From positions 58,164,759 to 58,228,758 of the forward strand of contig NC_087063.1 of the NCBI RefSeq assembly GCF_963678635.1: DNA of 64,000 nt, written 5' to 3'. Source of the stretch: Symsagittifera roscoffensis (taxonomy: Eukaryota; Xenacoelomorpha; Acoela; Convolutidae). Positions 21,721-31,338 of this stretch are shown here, piece by piece. The number at the start of each line of letters is the position of its first letter. Within the stretch, counting starts at the first letter, position 1. The position numbers and the translations under genes are program-made. The notes under the pieces are model-generated. The model did not search any database and had not been told where the DNA came from. It saw only the letters and a program-made list of their open reading frames with translations.

Positions 21721-22339
21721 ATATAGCTCTTTCAGATGTTTTATCTCGTCACTTGTAGGCTATTTGCAGGTCTTCAAACTTCTTCTTCCATTCGTCCCTT
21801 TCTCGAGATATTGTCCTGTACTCCTGCAGCTTGGCACACAGCTCGTTCTGATCCCTTTCTTTCTTCTCTAAGGTCTCGATCGTCTCCGAGGTCTGTTTCT
21901 CGATCTCGCTCACCTTCACTCTCTTGAGAGGAGGAGCAGCTGTTGGGGAGTCCAATGAGTGTGACGGGCCCGGCCCATCACGTAGTACTTTTGCTCCAAT
22001 GAGCGGCTGCGCATGCTTAACGGGTAGGGGCATCTCACCTAGCCGATGATCCCTTTGCTCGCCTAGTCCCGGCTCACGAGCCAACTCGTGTCCGGACAAT
22101 TCTCCTCGGCGCCATCTCATCAATCGATTTCGACCTCTCTCGGCGGTCCCGGACTCACCGAAGGCCAGCATTAACACCACTTCTGTGGGGCGATTCCCTC
22201 GACCCTCTCGTCCCAACGCGTTGAGGAGTGCGACCACAAACATCGCTAATCCCGGGTCTTCTCGTGTGAAATCACAATCAATCAGCCGCTGATAGATCTC
22301 GTCTAGAGTCGCTCCTAGACTCGCTGAGAAAAATTCCAT
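21721..22339 (-). CDS. Coiled-coil accessory ORF preceding the SGNH protein
   Basis: ATG at 22339, 196 codons, stop TGA at 21749. Residues 1-70 are globular (ATLDEIYQRLIDCDFTRED). The middle is Arg/Pro-rich linker with PPLKRVKVSE, which looks like a nuclear-localisation-type cluster. Residues ~145-196 are a strong heptad coiled coil (KQTSETIETLEKKERDQNEL, RERDEWKKKFEDLQIAYK). Directly after the stop, the +1 frame continues the same coiled coil (DEIKHLKELY) into the ATG of the SGNH ORF at 21720. Coiled coils in element-encoded proteins usually mediate multimerisation, as in LINE ORF1 or Gag; that role here is inference. It begins the downstream ORF array, after a 490-bp AT-rich spacer. Confidence 0.6.
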
Positions 22340-22830
22340 TAACTAAATTGTATTTCCCATTTCTACCTGTTGATTCTTGTGTCGTGAAGTTTCTTCAAGT
22401 TTGCTTTGATTCAGTAAACAAGATTTGATCAATCAAGATCTAAAAAACAAGTCACGACTTAAAACCATCATTTCATGCGGTCCCATTTTCAGGACAAAAC
22501 ATCACTCACATTTTTCACCTTTAAAACAATCCATTGAAATTTCTTCGTTACTGATTTAAAACTTAGCACCAAGGTGGATCGTCCACCTTCAACCTTATCA
22601 AGGTAACACGAATGAGCGCTGTCACCTTCCATACCTGGATTGTTTCAGGTCTTTCAGGACACAAACATCACATAAAACATACCCTAACAATAACATAACA
22701 CATGAACATCATTTATCTACATTATTACCTAAAAACATAATCCCTAGTAGTTAACCTAACTCAATCCTAATCTCTATAAAGTGAACTTAATAAAAACCAC
22801 TTATCGCCGAATGCAACTCCTAGCATATGC
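22340..22830. other. AT-rich spacer between the macro-domain ORF and the accessory array
   Basis: No ORF. Composition drops to AT-rich between two GC-richer coding blocks, which would suit a leader or promoter for the downstream array. It holds a perfect short hairpin (arms aggtgga and tccacct around tcg, near 22571-22587), followed by a second small inverted repeat (acctt/aaggt). No TATA box could be assigned with confidence. Confidence 0.45.
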
Positions 22831-24159
22831 TCAGATAGTACTTTTTAGGAAGTAAACTTCTATGTCAGTTTCTGAAAACATCACGTGTATGAGGGCGAAT
22901 AACTCTCTCGCAGGTAGCTTTCCCCTATTAGTGTCATAGACTGGTAACGAGAGAGAGGTCACTCCTCTCTCAACCAGAAAATCCCTAAGTCGAGTCAAGG
23001 CCAATACCAAGCTCTCTGGATCTACGTGTTGCCTATCAGTGGCCTTGGTAACCAGGAAACACAAATATTTCCCTGGTATCTGTGATGCAACAGGGGGCAG
23101 CGCTATCATCCCTCCCACACCAGGCCTCTGTTTCCATAAAAACTCGATGTTTCTATACTCTCTTTTGAAATCAGCCGCTAGTGCTGTTTTGAAGCTTACA
23201 TCCGCGGTTATCGCTATAGCGCATGTACGTTCCGTGAGTATAAAATCGCTGTCCGTTATGACGATATTGTTCGAATAATGGTTCGGTAGGTCAAAATAAG
23301 ATTCAAAAATTCGTCCAAAAGGTGGTTTTTTAGCGTTCTCGCCCTCCGTCTCCAGTTTTCCGGTTTCTCTTGCCAATTTTAATTTTTTAATGATCAAGGT
23401 TTTGGTGTGGGTGAGTCCTACCCCCACTCCCCGGACAAAAAAATCCATCGACGTCCCCGTCGATCGCCCAAAGTCGAGCAGATCGAGGTTGGATTGCGGA
23501 ACGCGTAGAGGGCCATCTGGAGCGACCCAGTTGGACTCGGTATTGTCATGGCTGACGTATTTGGTGCCGACTTTATCAACATCCTGAATCGCCAAGATTG
23601 TCTCTTTAGGATCCGTCAAATGATCGCATGTTTCTTCCTCTGATGCTGTCATGCAGGGTGCTGCCTCTGCATATTTCGTAAAATGGTCAATCATTACCAG
23701 CACCTGATTGTAGCCCGTGGCTGTCATGCATATCTTTTGGTGATCAATCTGCACTACTTCATTGAATCCCGATGATTCTATTGACTGCAGAGGGAATCTT
23801 AGTTTCCTGGGGTCTTTTGCCTGTTGACACGACGAGTATGCAGAGATCCACTTTTCACAAGCTTTTTTCAAACCAGGCCATTCGAATCGTTTCTGTATCC
23901 TGTTGTACACTTTCTGTATCTGATCATGTGAGCGAAAAAGCAATTCAGTCTGGTACAACTGTGGTAACACTATCGAATCGTACTTGCAAAGGACTTTGTC
24001 CTCCTCTTTCCGTTTACAGGCTACGATTCTGTCTTTATTCAGGTACAGTATATCTTTTCTCTTCATGTAAAACTGCTTCAAAATCTTGTTGATGTCCTCC
24101 TCCAAATCTCCATTGTTAGCTGCTCCATTCTCGATCCATCTATTCAGATTGTTAGTCAT
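22831..24159 (-). pseudogene. Truncated integrase fused in frame to a TARG1-like macro domain
   Basis: 442 codons in one frame. Residues ~70-115 are the integrase zinc-binding region (KRFEWPGLKKACEKW), but one Cys is Tyr (WISAYSSC) and the second His region is lost. Residues ~130-170 are the first strand of the integrase core with the first catalytic Asp (EVVQIDHQKI). The rest of the DDE core is missing, consistent with an internal deletion near residue 180. Residues ~298-440 form a macro domain of the OARD1/TARG1 type: GVGGMIALPP, KYLCFLVTKATDRQHVDPES, LTRLRDFLVERGVTSLSLPV, and FSETDIEVYFL. TARG1 removes ADP-ribose from glutamate. The GCGLD-type loop is replaced by YDTNRGKL, so activity may be altered or absent. 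Confidence 0.7.
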
Positions 24160-24163
24160 TCTA

Positions 24164-24430
24164 TCATTTCGTTGAGCCCTTAGGAGATCCGACAGCCGGT
24201 ATCTGGGTTTCTGTATTTCTCCCCCAGAAAGTGATCAATGCGAACATTTCCGCTTTTGGTGCGCCATACTTCAACTCGGTATCGCTCAAAACCTTACTTC
24301 CGTAGGCTATTGGGCGGAGAACCGTTCTCCCGTTCCACTCTTGCTCTTGGTGAAGTATGCCTGATATCGCAACCACTGATGCATCCATGTCTAACACAAA
24401 CATCCCCTTTTCTGTTGGCATGCCGAGGAC
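24164..24430 (-). pseudogene. RNase H fragment of the large element
   Basis: The ORF begins PTEKGMFVLDMDASVVAISG, with the DMDAS motif holding the first RNase H catalytic Asp. It continues with YGSKVLSDTELKYGAPKAEM, the second conserved block (the Glu of 'T..E' type helix). It then loses the family pattern (RNTETQIPAVGSPKGS) and stops. The remaining RNase H residues are missing before the integrase fragment starts 5 bp further on, so the C-terminal half has been deleted. Confidence 0.7.
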
Positions 24431-24436
24431 TGGTGC

Positions 24437-25265
24437 CTAGAAAAGTTCGCGTTTAATGTTTTCAAACGAAACTTGTGCCTCATCGGTCCAAGTGAAATTC
24501 TTGCCTTTGTTTCTCATCAACTGTTGCATGGGGTAAATCTTATCGGCGTATCCCTTGACGAACTCCCGATAATAGTTAGCGAACCCCAAAAAACTCATCA
24601 GTTGTGTATCTGTCTTGGGTGCCTTCCAGGTCAAAACCGCTTCGACCGCTTCGGGATCTGGTCTCACTCCATGCTTATCCACCAGGCGGCCTAGATACTT
24701 TATGGAGTCTCTGAGGATTTCATACTTCGAGGGTTTATATTTCAGTCCCGCCTGCTTCATGCAAGTAAACACCTCATCTAACCTCTCTATCTCTATGTGA
24801 TCCTCTAGGGTTGGCATAACGCATGATGAGATTCCCGTATTTCTTTGTCACACTCGTGAGTGCCTGGGCCATCAGTCGCTGGAATGTGGCCATCGCGTTG
24901 CACAATCCGAACGGCATCCTCTTCCACTGGAACAATCCCAGCTCGCACGCGAAGCCCGTCTTTTCACGATCTTGCTTTCGGAGTGGCACTTGCCAGAACG
25001 CCGAGCCCAGATCTAAAGTCGTGACGAACTTCGCGTCCCCCAACTTGGATAGGCTCTCATCGATGCGGGGAATCGGGTATGCGTCCGTTATAGTTACTGC
25101 GTTCAGTTAACGGAAATCACAACACAACCTGAGTTGCCCCCTTTCTTTTTAGCCATGACCACGCCACAAGCCCACGGGGACTTCGACGGCTCGATCATGT
25201 CGTACTCCATTAACGTCTGCGTTCCGACTTAGCACAGCCCTGAGCGAATCTATTTCCTTGTCTGA
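24437..25265 (-). pseudogene. Reverse transcriptase of the large element, active site deleted
   Basis: Pieces in three frames read as a Ty3/Gypsy RT: IEPSKSPWACGVVMAKKKGG near 25195-25140; a frameshift and a TAA after CCDFR; then LNAVTITDAYPIPRIDESLS; then LGDAKFVTTLDLGSAFWQVP (catalytic Asp of motif A) and FGLCNAMATFQRLM (motif B). Motif C, the YxDD box expected after NLIM, is gone: the frame jumps from NLIMRY to PTLEDHIEIERLDEVF. Thumb/connection sequence (LGFANYYREFVKGYADKIYP) is intact. The element therefore cannot reverse-transcribe by itself. It lies between the linker ORF at 25326-25775 and the RNase H fragment. Confidence 0.85.
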
Positions 25266-25325
25266 TATTTTACCCTTCAAATGTTCTATCTCAGGTAGGA
25301 CCGGTTTATTCGCTGCTAACTCTGT

Positions 25326-25775
25326 TTATGTCGGTCTCTCGGGAAAATTCGAACAACTAGACAACCCATCATCTGTTTCCGACTTCATTGAAAACAATTT
25401 CCTAGAAGATTTCAATTCATTTACTCTCTTCAGGATACACTCTTGGTTCGCAAGCAAGGGACATTTAGTTACATCAAACTTTTTCAAGTTCTCCACACTC
25501 TGAAAGTCTGTGTTCAGAGGCAATGCGTAGCCAAGTTTCTTTACCCTCTGTATTGTCACTTTTGTTGCTTCTGTGTTCAACAACACACTCAGACACAGTC
25601 CGCTCTGAGTGAGTGAGAAGCTTCTTCCTAACATAGCCGAGCTCTTACTGTTTGGATTTGGTGCCAGGCACACATGTCTGTCATTACTGAGTTCATTAAG
25701 ATTCCTCATCCTAAACGTCGCTACTACGGCTTGGTTTGGTTTCAATCTCACTTTTCGATCTAGAAAAATCGGCAC
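25326..25775 (-). pseudogene. Linker region between protease and RT of the large element
   Basis: 149 codons with LDRKVRLKPNQAVVATFRMR at the start, a pattern seen after retropepsin in Gypsy polyproteins ('...L.P...V.V..R'), and KKFDVTKCPLLANQECILKR later. It is in a different frame from the protease ORF, which ends at 25777 with no spacer, so a frameshift joins them. No catalytic motif is expected in this region. Confidence 0.6.
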
Positions 25776-25776
25776 C

Positions 25777-26655
25777 TTAGCCTGGTTGTTTTAAGATCTT
25801 ATTACGAGGTTTTTTTTCATACTTCCTCTCCGGATCTTTGATCCTGATCAACCCGTCATTGAGGTCGATCGTGACATCAAAGTTGCGTACAAAGTCCCTT
25901 CCCAGGATGAATTGATCGGATTCGTCCAAATTTTTCACCACCCAAAGATGTCTTCCCCCAAGCTGCAGTGATATAATAGGGGTCCGTCCTGTCACATAGA
26001 TTGCTCCCTGATTGGCAGCTGCCAGTCTGATGTTTGTCGGTATCAGATCCGACCTATCATAGCCCATGTCAGTCCAGGTTTTGACTGGAATGACACTGAC
26101 CACTGCACCCGTGTCTAACAGTCCTTTCACTGAAAATTGTCTGCCCTTCACATCTAGCACATGTGCTGCCAGATCGGCTTCGCAACCTATGTGGACCGCA
26201 TCCTGTTAAAGCATGGCATTGTGTCCAATTCGTCGCACCTTCAGCTCTTTTTGGCCAATATATATCCGGCCTACATGATCACTCGCAACAGTTACGTGAG
26301 CTTTTGTGTAAATGTTGATGCCGTCCATATTCATCAGAATCTGATATGGGCCATGGACCTTTATGTAATGTCCATCCACTCTCATCAGCCTTGGACCTCC
26401 TGTCGTGAGCAGCGCTCGCACTGCCCTGGAGTCAAGCTTGGGATCTTTCTCCCTCAGGTAGTCTGCATAAATGTCCAGGTGGACTAGTGTAATCTCGGAT
26501 GGTTTATTTAAGTTCTTGACCACCTGGTGTCCTGCGACTGAGATAAGGGTTATTATCTCCGTCCCTTCTTTCGTCATTCCGAAAGTTCTACCAGACATGA
26601 CATCCAGTTTTAGTCCCTGCTTTCTTGGTTCCTGTTTGTCCTCTTCTTGCGTCAT
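25777..26655 (-). pseudogene. Aspartic protease (retropepsin) of the large element
   Basis: One frame from 26655 to 25777, with a TAA at about 26206 after RRIGHNAML. The second half carries VKGLLDTGAVVSVIPVKTW (DTGA active site) and QFILGRDFVRNFDV (ILG flap-side motif), the standard retropepsin signatures. The first half (TKEGTEIITLISVAGHQVVK) is an uncharacterised gag-pro linker. Upstream, the gag ORF ends 23 bp earlier in another frame. The protease frame can be read back through KFNILSK, so a small indel probably separates originally fused gag and protease. Confidence 0.8.
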
Positions 26656-26677
26656 TTTACTCAGAATGTTAAACTTT

Positions 26678-27430
26678 TCACGAAGATCCGTGCTTTCCAG
26701 TTCCGACTACCCATTGCTCCATTTCTTTCGTAGCTAGCTCCTGTTTGACATTTTGTAACGCTGTCCTTGCCGCCAAACCATAATCTGCCTCCAGGCTCGA
26801 GGCTACCACCTCGTCAGGCAAGGTCTTCACCTTCTTAGTCGTAAAAGTGCTCGGTGCCGTCTCTTTCAACCGAGACTCGGCCTCGTTCATCAGACGTGCT
26901 CGACTGGCCTTGACACCCGAAAGCGCCTCTTCGTGGCGGGGGTGTTTCGCGTCCGCCACTGCATCCCAAAACTGAGTGCAGTCCGACTTGAAGTGTCCCT
27001 CCAAGTTACAGAAGAAGCACCTCGGTCCATATTTCATGATGAGCCCTCTGACGTACTCTTCGTGGACCTCGTCGGTCGCATCGACGTCGTCGAGAAAGTA
27101 GCCTATTACCTTCATGTTCTGTTTGTAAGCAGAACACGCGGAAACATGATGGTCCATCGAACCACAATTCGCACATGACCTCCTCTTATCCAGGTCGTCG
27201 CGAGGTTTGTACCAACTGGAGTTCGCGCCAGTGTATGTTCCGATGTAGTTACCATAATTGCTGTAACGGTTTTGCGCCCTAGGTTTTTTGAGCAAGTATT
27301 CACGTGACTCCATACGCAAATCATCAGGCGTGGGTACGTGGTCAAGCGACATGGTGAAGTGTGTGGCTAACATCGTTTTCAACTCTTCACTCTTTACTCC
27401 GTCCATAAACTTCGAAGCTATCTTAAAGGC
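26678..27430 (-). pseudogene. Gag C-terminal part with two CCHC zinc knuckles
   Basis: ATG at 27406, although the frame is open further upstream (FKIAFKIASKF), so the true N-terminus is missing. Two canonical CX2CX4HX4C knuckles bind nucleic acid: residues 78-91 (CANCGSMDHHVSAC) and 130-143 (CFFCNLEGHFKSDC). The segment between them is acidic and of constant-length type (DDVDATDEVHEE). The tail is helical. The 5' side is cut at about 27425-27442 by a TIR-element fragment, removing the capsid domain. It is followed by the protease in another frame. Confidence 0.85.
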
Positions 27431-27700
27431 AATCTTAAAATCCCCATAACTTTACTAAAAATGATCGCAGGTGAAGTATCCTTTCAAATTTGAGCTCCGG
27501 AGAACAATAGCTTTTGAATGATAAAGAAAATTCCGTGAAAACTGGATAGTCGAAAAGTAGAATTTTCTCTTAGAAAAGAAAAAACCATACCGAGCACAAA
27601 TATTCCGTTACTTTCGTTACAAAAGTCGGAATAATAACTTTAAGAGTTTTAACGTGCAAACTAAACACATTATTTTTATTAAACAAAGAACTCTAATTTG
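27425..27700. mobile_element. End fragment of a TIR element also present at 53.6 kb
   Basis: The run from 'ggcaatcttaaaatcccc' through 'ataactttac', 'atgatcgcaggtga', 'gagcacaaatattccgttac' and 'aaaagtcggaa' matches 53626-53835 on the same strand at high similarity. The match starts exactly where the gag frame loses family resemblance, which suggests insertion into, or recombination with, the large element. The opposite end of this copy was not found. Confidence 0.75.
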
Positions 27701-27719
27701 GATATTTTTGGTTATACTC

Positions 27720-28680
27720 AATTATTTTTGTTTATACTTGCGAAAGTCTCTCCTTTGTTTGCCATGGTCAATTGGAGGTAACATATCAATCTGACTGGCA
27801 CTCGTGCTACAAGATCTGCCTGAAACTACGCAAAACTCTGTGGTTTTTCCCGAAGAGCTTTTGATTTCTGTATCCGCCTCAGAGGAGCTCGTTCATCTGT
27901 TCTCAGATCTGCTTCAACCATATGAAGTGGCGAAATGGAGCCTGGTAGAGGAAAGGGCGAAACAAACTCTGGTACGAGAGGAAGTGGATCTGGCCTCAGA
28001 CACGGTCCATTCGGTACCTCCGGAAGTGGTACTAACCTAATTGGCGCAGCTGGCGCACCGATGGGCAATTTGGCGCACCGATGTGTGACTTCCGAGGTAT
28101 GTTCATCGATAGTACTATCACTTCTGGAGCGGTAACTGTAGTACGAACAGTACCTGGAGCCTTACCGTTGAAGCAGTGCCCTTGTTCATTGATAGTACTT
28201 GTCACTTCTTGAGCAGTAACTGTAGTACCAACAGTACCTGGAGCAATGCCCTTGGAGGTTTCATCGTCATTCAGTGAAATAGACGGCTAAAACAGTGAGG
28301 TTGATTTAATTGCAGACTATATAATATCAAAGAAAAACGGTATTTTGTTACATACAATTTGAATAGTCAAAATGGGTTCCTCAACCTCCGGCTCCATTTT
28401 GCACCAAAACGTCGCCAATTTTTCCTGCTTGTACCTGCTCGTCGCATCTGGGTCGATTGGTTCCTGCTTGAACCAGGCAGTCGTCACATCATGCCCATTT
28501 CTGCCTTGCTCATGTTTGTTCCAGGAGGCCGTCCTGCTCGTCGTCTTTGTCTTGGTCGCCTTTCTGCTGATTCCCAACGCATTTCTTAGGGTAGTTCGTC
28601 GCGTCGTCTGCCTCTTTTTCGTTGTCGTGATACAGTCTAGTTGCGCAGACGTGGACAGAGTAATTTGGCTTAGTGCTTAA
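27720..28680. other. GC-richer island with an 83-bp duplication; coding status unclear
   Basis: Composition resembles the large element and several ORFs overlap on both strands, but none shows a family motif. A minus frame at 28317-28577 contains FKQEPIDPDATSRYKQEKLA, two KQE-type sumoylation-like sites. It ends at a plausible splice donor (gtatgt) near 28350, so it could be an exon. 28101-28183 is repeated at 28184-28252 ('gttcat(c/t)gatagtact' through 'acagtacctggagc'). It may be the detached 5' part of the large element. Confidence 0.35.
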
Positions 28681-29690
28681 ACAGTTTGAATATCAAGTCA
28701 ATAAACATATCTTATTTCAAAAGCTCGCATCTTCGCTCACTCTGATCAACGCCGATTTTATCCTCGGAGATCAACTTTGCCCTCCTTTGCTTCGCTCTGA
28801 ATGGTATTTGGCCTCGCTTTTCAGCAAAATGGCGGACCATGTTGCTTTTTTGCAAAAATTGTAGGTCGTACTCTGGAAACGAAAAGAAAATCATTTCAGT
28901 CCAAGAAAGGATTAATAACAAAGCCCTCCATACAATATTGATTCATATGTGAGGTGGAGGAAAAGGAAAAAGATCCAATGATTGTAGTTGAATCCGCAAA
29001 TTCTTAATCACTATCTATATCATTTTTTTAAAAACCAGGATCAAACATTTTACAACTTTTGCCACTTCAAATTTGTGATACCCTTTAGGATGTGAAACCG
29101 GTACCTCAATTGTGAAATGCGAGCCTTAAATTTTATTATGATATAAATTTGTTTTTTAAAAAAACGTCTTTTAGGCCACAATAATTGTGATGCACGTTTA
29201 CTTCGTTGTTTTAAAAACATCCTGCAGAGGCGCGGATTCGATACCTTAACCTTTTGTTTGGGAGCCATATTTTTTTACCTCCAGGCCATCAGACCCGTTA
29301 GTATCCTAAGATAAACGTTAAGAATCACGATAAACTTACTTTTGCACTCAAAGCCAGTGTTATATCGGATTGATCGGTAATTAATAAAGGAAATCAAATC
29401 AAAAATAAAACCGAATCAGATCTGAAAATAATTTTAAAATAAATTGAAAGGATCAACCAAGGCTTTTCAATACTAAAAAATCAATTTTCAAGAAACAACA
29501 ATTTAAATTAAAATCTTGATGGCATATTCGTTACAAGGTACCATAAAGGGGAGAAAATAACAGGATCCAAAACCGCGGTAATATCCAAAACCGCGGCAAA
29601 CCGGGGAATATCACCCTGTAAAGATATATCCCGCTAAATTGCCCCCACGAATTTTGTACCCTGTTAACTACCCCCCCCCCCATTTTAAAA
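28681..29690. other. Intergenic stretch, nothing recognised
   Basis: Small ORFs at 28712-28921 and 29050-29268 (minus) have no family resemblance. An 11-C homopolymer lies at 29671-29681. Confidence 0.45.
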
Positions 29691-29698
29691 TACCAAAT

Positions 29699-30115
29699 TT
29701 TGATTATAGTTCGTTGTAGTTCTGCAAAAATCCCAAATACTGAATATAGTTCGTTGTAGTTCTGCTAAATCCCAAAAACTGACAAAATCCCAATTACCGA
29801 CAAAAAGTTCTGCAATTGCAGAAATTTTTGTCAGTAATTGGGATTTTGTCAGTATTTGGGATTTTGTCAGTAATTGGGTTTTTGTCAAAACTTGGAATTT
29901 TGTAAGCATTTGGGACTTTGTCAGTAATTGGGGTTTTGTCAGTATTTGGGATTTTGTCAGTATTGGGATTTTGTCAGTATTTGGGATTTTGTCAGTATTT
30001 GGGATTTTGTCAGTGTTTGGGATTTTGTCAGTAATTGGGATTGTGTCAGTGTTTGGGATTTTGTCATTATTGGGATTTTGTCAAAATTTGGAATTTTGCA
30101 ACTGCAAAAACCTTG
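29699..30115. repeat. Minisatellite of ~17-18 bp units led by a 76-bp palindrome
   Basis: The unit 'tatttgggattttgtcag' is repeated about fifteen times between 29825 and 30095 with small variants (attg/tttg). It is preceded by a near-perfect inverted repeat at 29778-29853, whose centre is 'tgcaa|ttgca' with two mismatches in 38-bp arms. That in turn is preceded by a two-copy direct repeat ('atagttcgttgtagttctgc' at ~29706 and ~29743). ORFs read through the array (FCQYWDFVSIWDFVSI and the antisense LTKSQLL) are repeat artefacts. Confidence 0.9.
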
Positions 30116-30119
30116 TCAG

Positions 30120-31338
30120 TTTTTATTGAAATATTCTCATTGAGTTAAAATTTGTAATGTAAATTGGAACGAAATTGGAATGAAATTGGAACGAACTGAT
30201 CAGTATCTGAGATTGATTTGAACTGCAACAAGAACTATTGAGATTTTGCAAAACTAGAACAAACTAATTCAGTTTTTGAGATGGGGAATAGACTGCACGG
30301 CGCCATTACACATTCCACTCTGTCAAGATTTGAGATTTTACAAACCTCGAACGAACGACTATTTCAGTATTTGGGATGAGAAAAAGACTGAACGGCGCCC
30401 TTAACTCCTGTCAGTTTTGAGATTTTGCAAAACAGAACGGACTATTTCCGTAATTGGGGTGGGTTAATAAACTAAAAGGCTACCTATACAATTCAGAAAT
30501 GATTATATAATTAGTTTTTTGCTGGAAAAAATATTTAAGAAGATGAAACATTTTTTTTCAAGAGAGCATATAGTAGGAAAAATTAGGAGCGTATATGAGG
30601 AGCGTGTGATAATCACGAATTAGGAATTCTAACACTTGAAAATCCAATTAATCAAACTCAAGAAACACTAATTAGTGATGGCTTAAAAAGTATCAAAACA
30701 ATTATGACTCTAGTTGGCTATGGAGTCTCTCCGCTGGCTTTGAAGCTTAACCCAAGTTTGGCCATGTCGGTTAGGCCAAGTTAAAAATCACAGGAAAAAA
30801 GGGTATAACCTATAATTACACGGTATAGTTAAACTAGGTATTTCAAGCATTGTTTATCGCCTTCGATTACCTTAACCATTTGGTTTATCTCCTCCGATTA
30901 CCATAACCATTTGGATTTTGAAATTTCAACACTTGAAAAGACAATTATTGAAACTCAAGAAACAATTACTGACTTTTTTAGTTGACGGCTTAAAAAGTAT
31001 CGAAACAATTATGACGCTATAAAACTTCATAATTGTTTCGATAAAATTGGCCGGGCCGGTTAGGCCAAGTTTTCCAATTAAGGAAATTGGTAAATCCACT
31101 TAAGTAACACCCTCAATTCATTCATCACTGCACCTCTTTCAAATTCAGTTTGAAAATGTTCTAAATTGTTTCGTTACTGCACCTGAAACAATTCCGACAA
31201 ACAATATTGACACGAATATCGACACAAACCGATACGACGCTCGGCGTACCGACAAACAAACCGACATACGAATCGACAGTCAAATAACCGAGATACGAAT
31301 CGGGACGCACAAACCGACGCGTACGAAATGACATAAAA
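30120..31338. other. Non-coding stretch with a diverged two-copy repeat
   Basis: 30625-30782 and 30918-31072 share 'acacttgaaaa', 'actcaagaaaca', 'ggcttaaaaagtatc', 'aaacaattatgac' and 'ggttaggccaagtt'. Just before the first ATG of the next gene (31160-31320), the sequence is built from short 'cgaca'/'gatacgaa' motifs, possibly a promoter or 5' leader. Nothing else recognised. Confidence 0.6.

Larger units (their letters stand above)
13691..27430 (-). mobile_element. Very large Gypsy-like element with macro, SGNH and other accessory ORFs
   Basis: Reading 27.43 to 13.69 kb on the minus strand gives gag zinc knuckles, retropepsin, RT, RNase H fragment, integrase fragment, macro domain, coiled coil, SGNH hydrolase, second SGNH-like domain, helical protein, candidate EEP-type start, and several unrecognised ORFs. 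All lie on one strand. Composition is clearly GC-richer than both flanks. The pol part is dead (RT active-site deletion, integrase core deletion, frameshifts). The ORF array after 22.34 kb is tightly packed, with stop/start overlaps. That all of this is one element is inference: the macro domain is fused in frame behind the integrase piece, but no LTR pair was found. The 5' border near 27425-27442 is where a TIR-element fragment begins. Confidence 0.6.

Noticed and set aside
13691-22339. Reassigned stop codons (alternative genetic code) to explain in-frame TAA/TGA
   Set aside because: Candidate intact ORFs elsewhere end normally at TAA/TGA/TAG, and the same regions also carry frameshifts, so decay explains the stops better.
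13691-22339. Integrated negative-strand RNA virus genome
   Set aside because: Multiple ORFs on one strand first suggested this, but there is no polymerase motif, no conserved intergenic signals, and domains are SGNH and coiled coil beside a Gypsy pol.
29050-29268. Basic minus ORF starting MAPKQKVKV as a ribosomal or chromatin protein
   Set aside because: Only the first residues look familiar; the rest has no family pattern and there is no splice support.
29685-30143. ORFs reading WDFVSI-type or LTKSQLL-type repeats as a repeat protein
   Set aside because: They are translations of a short DNA minisatellite; both strands are open and unit length varies out of frame.
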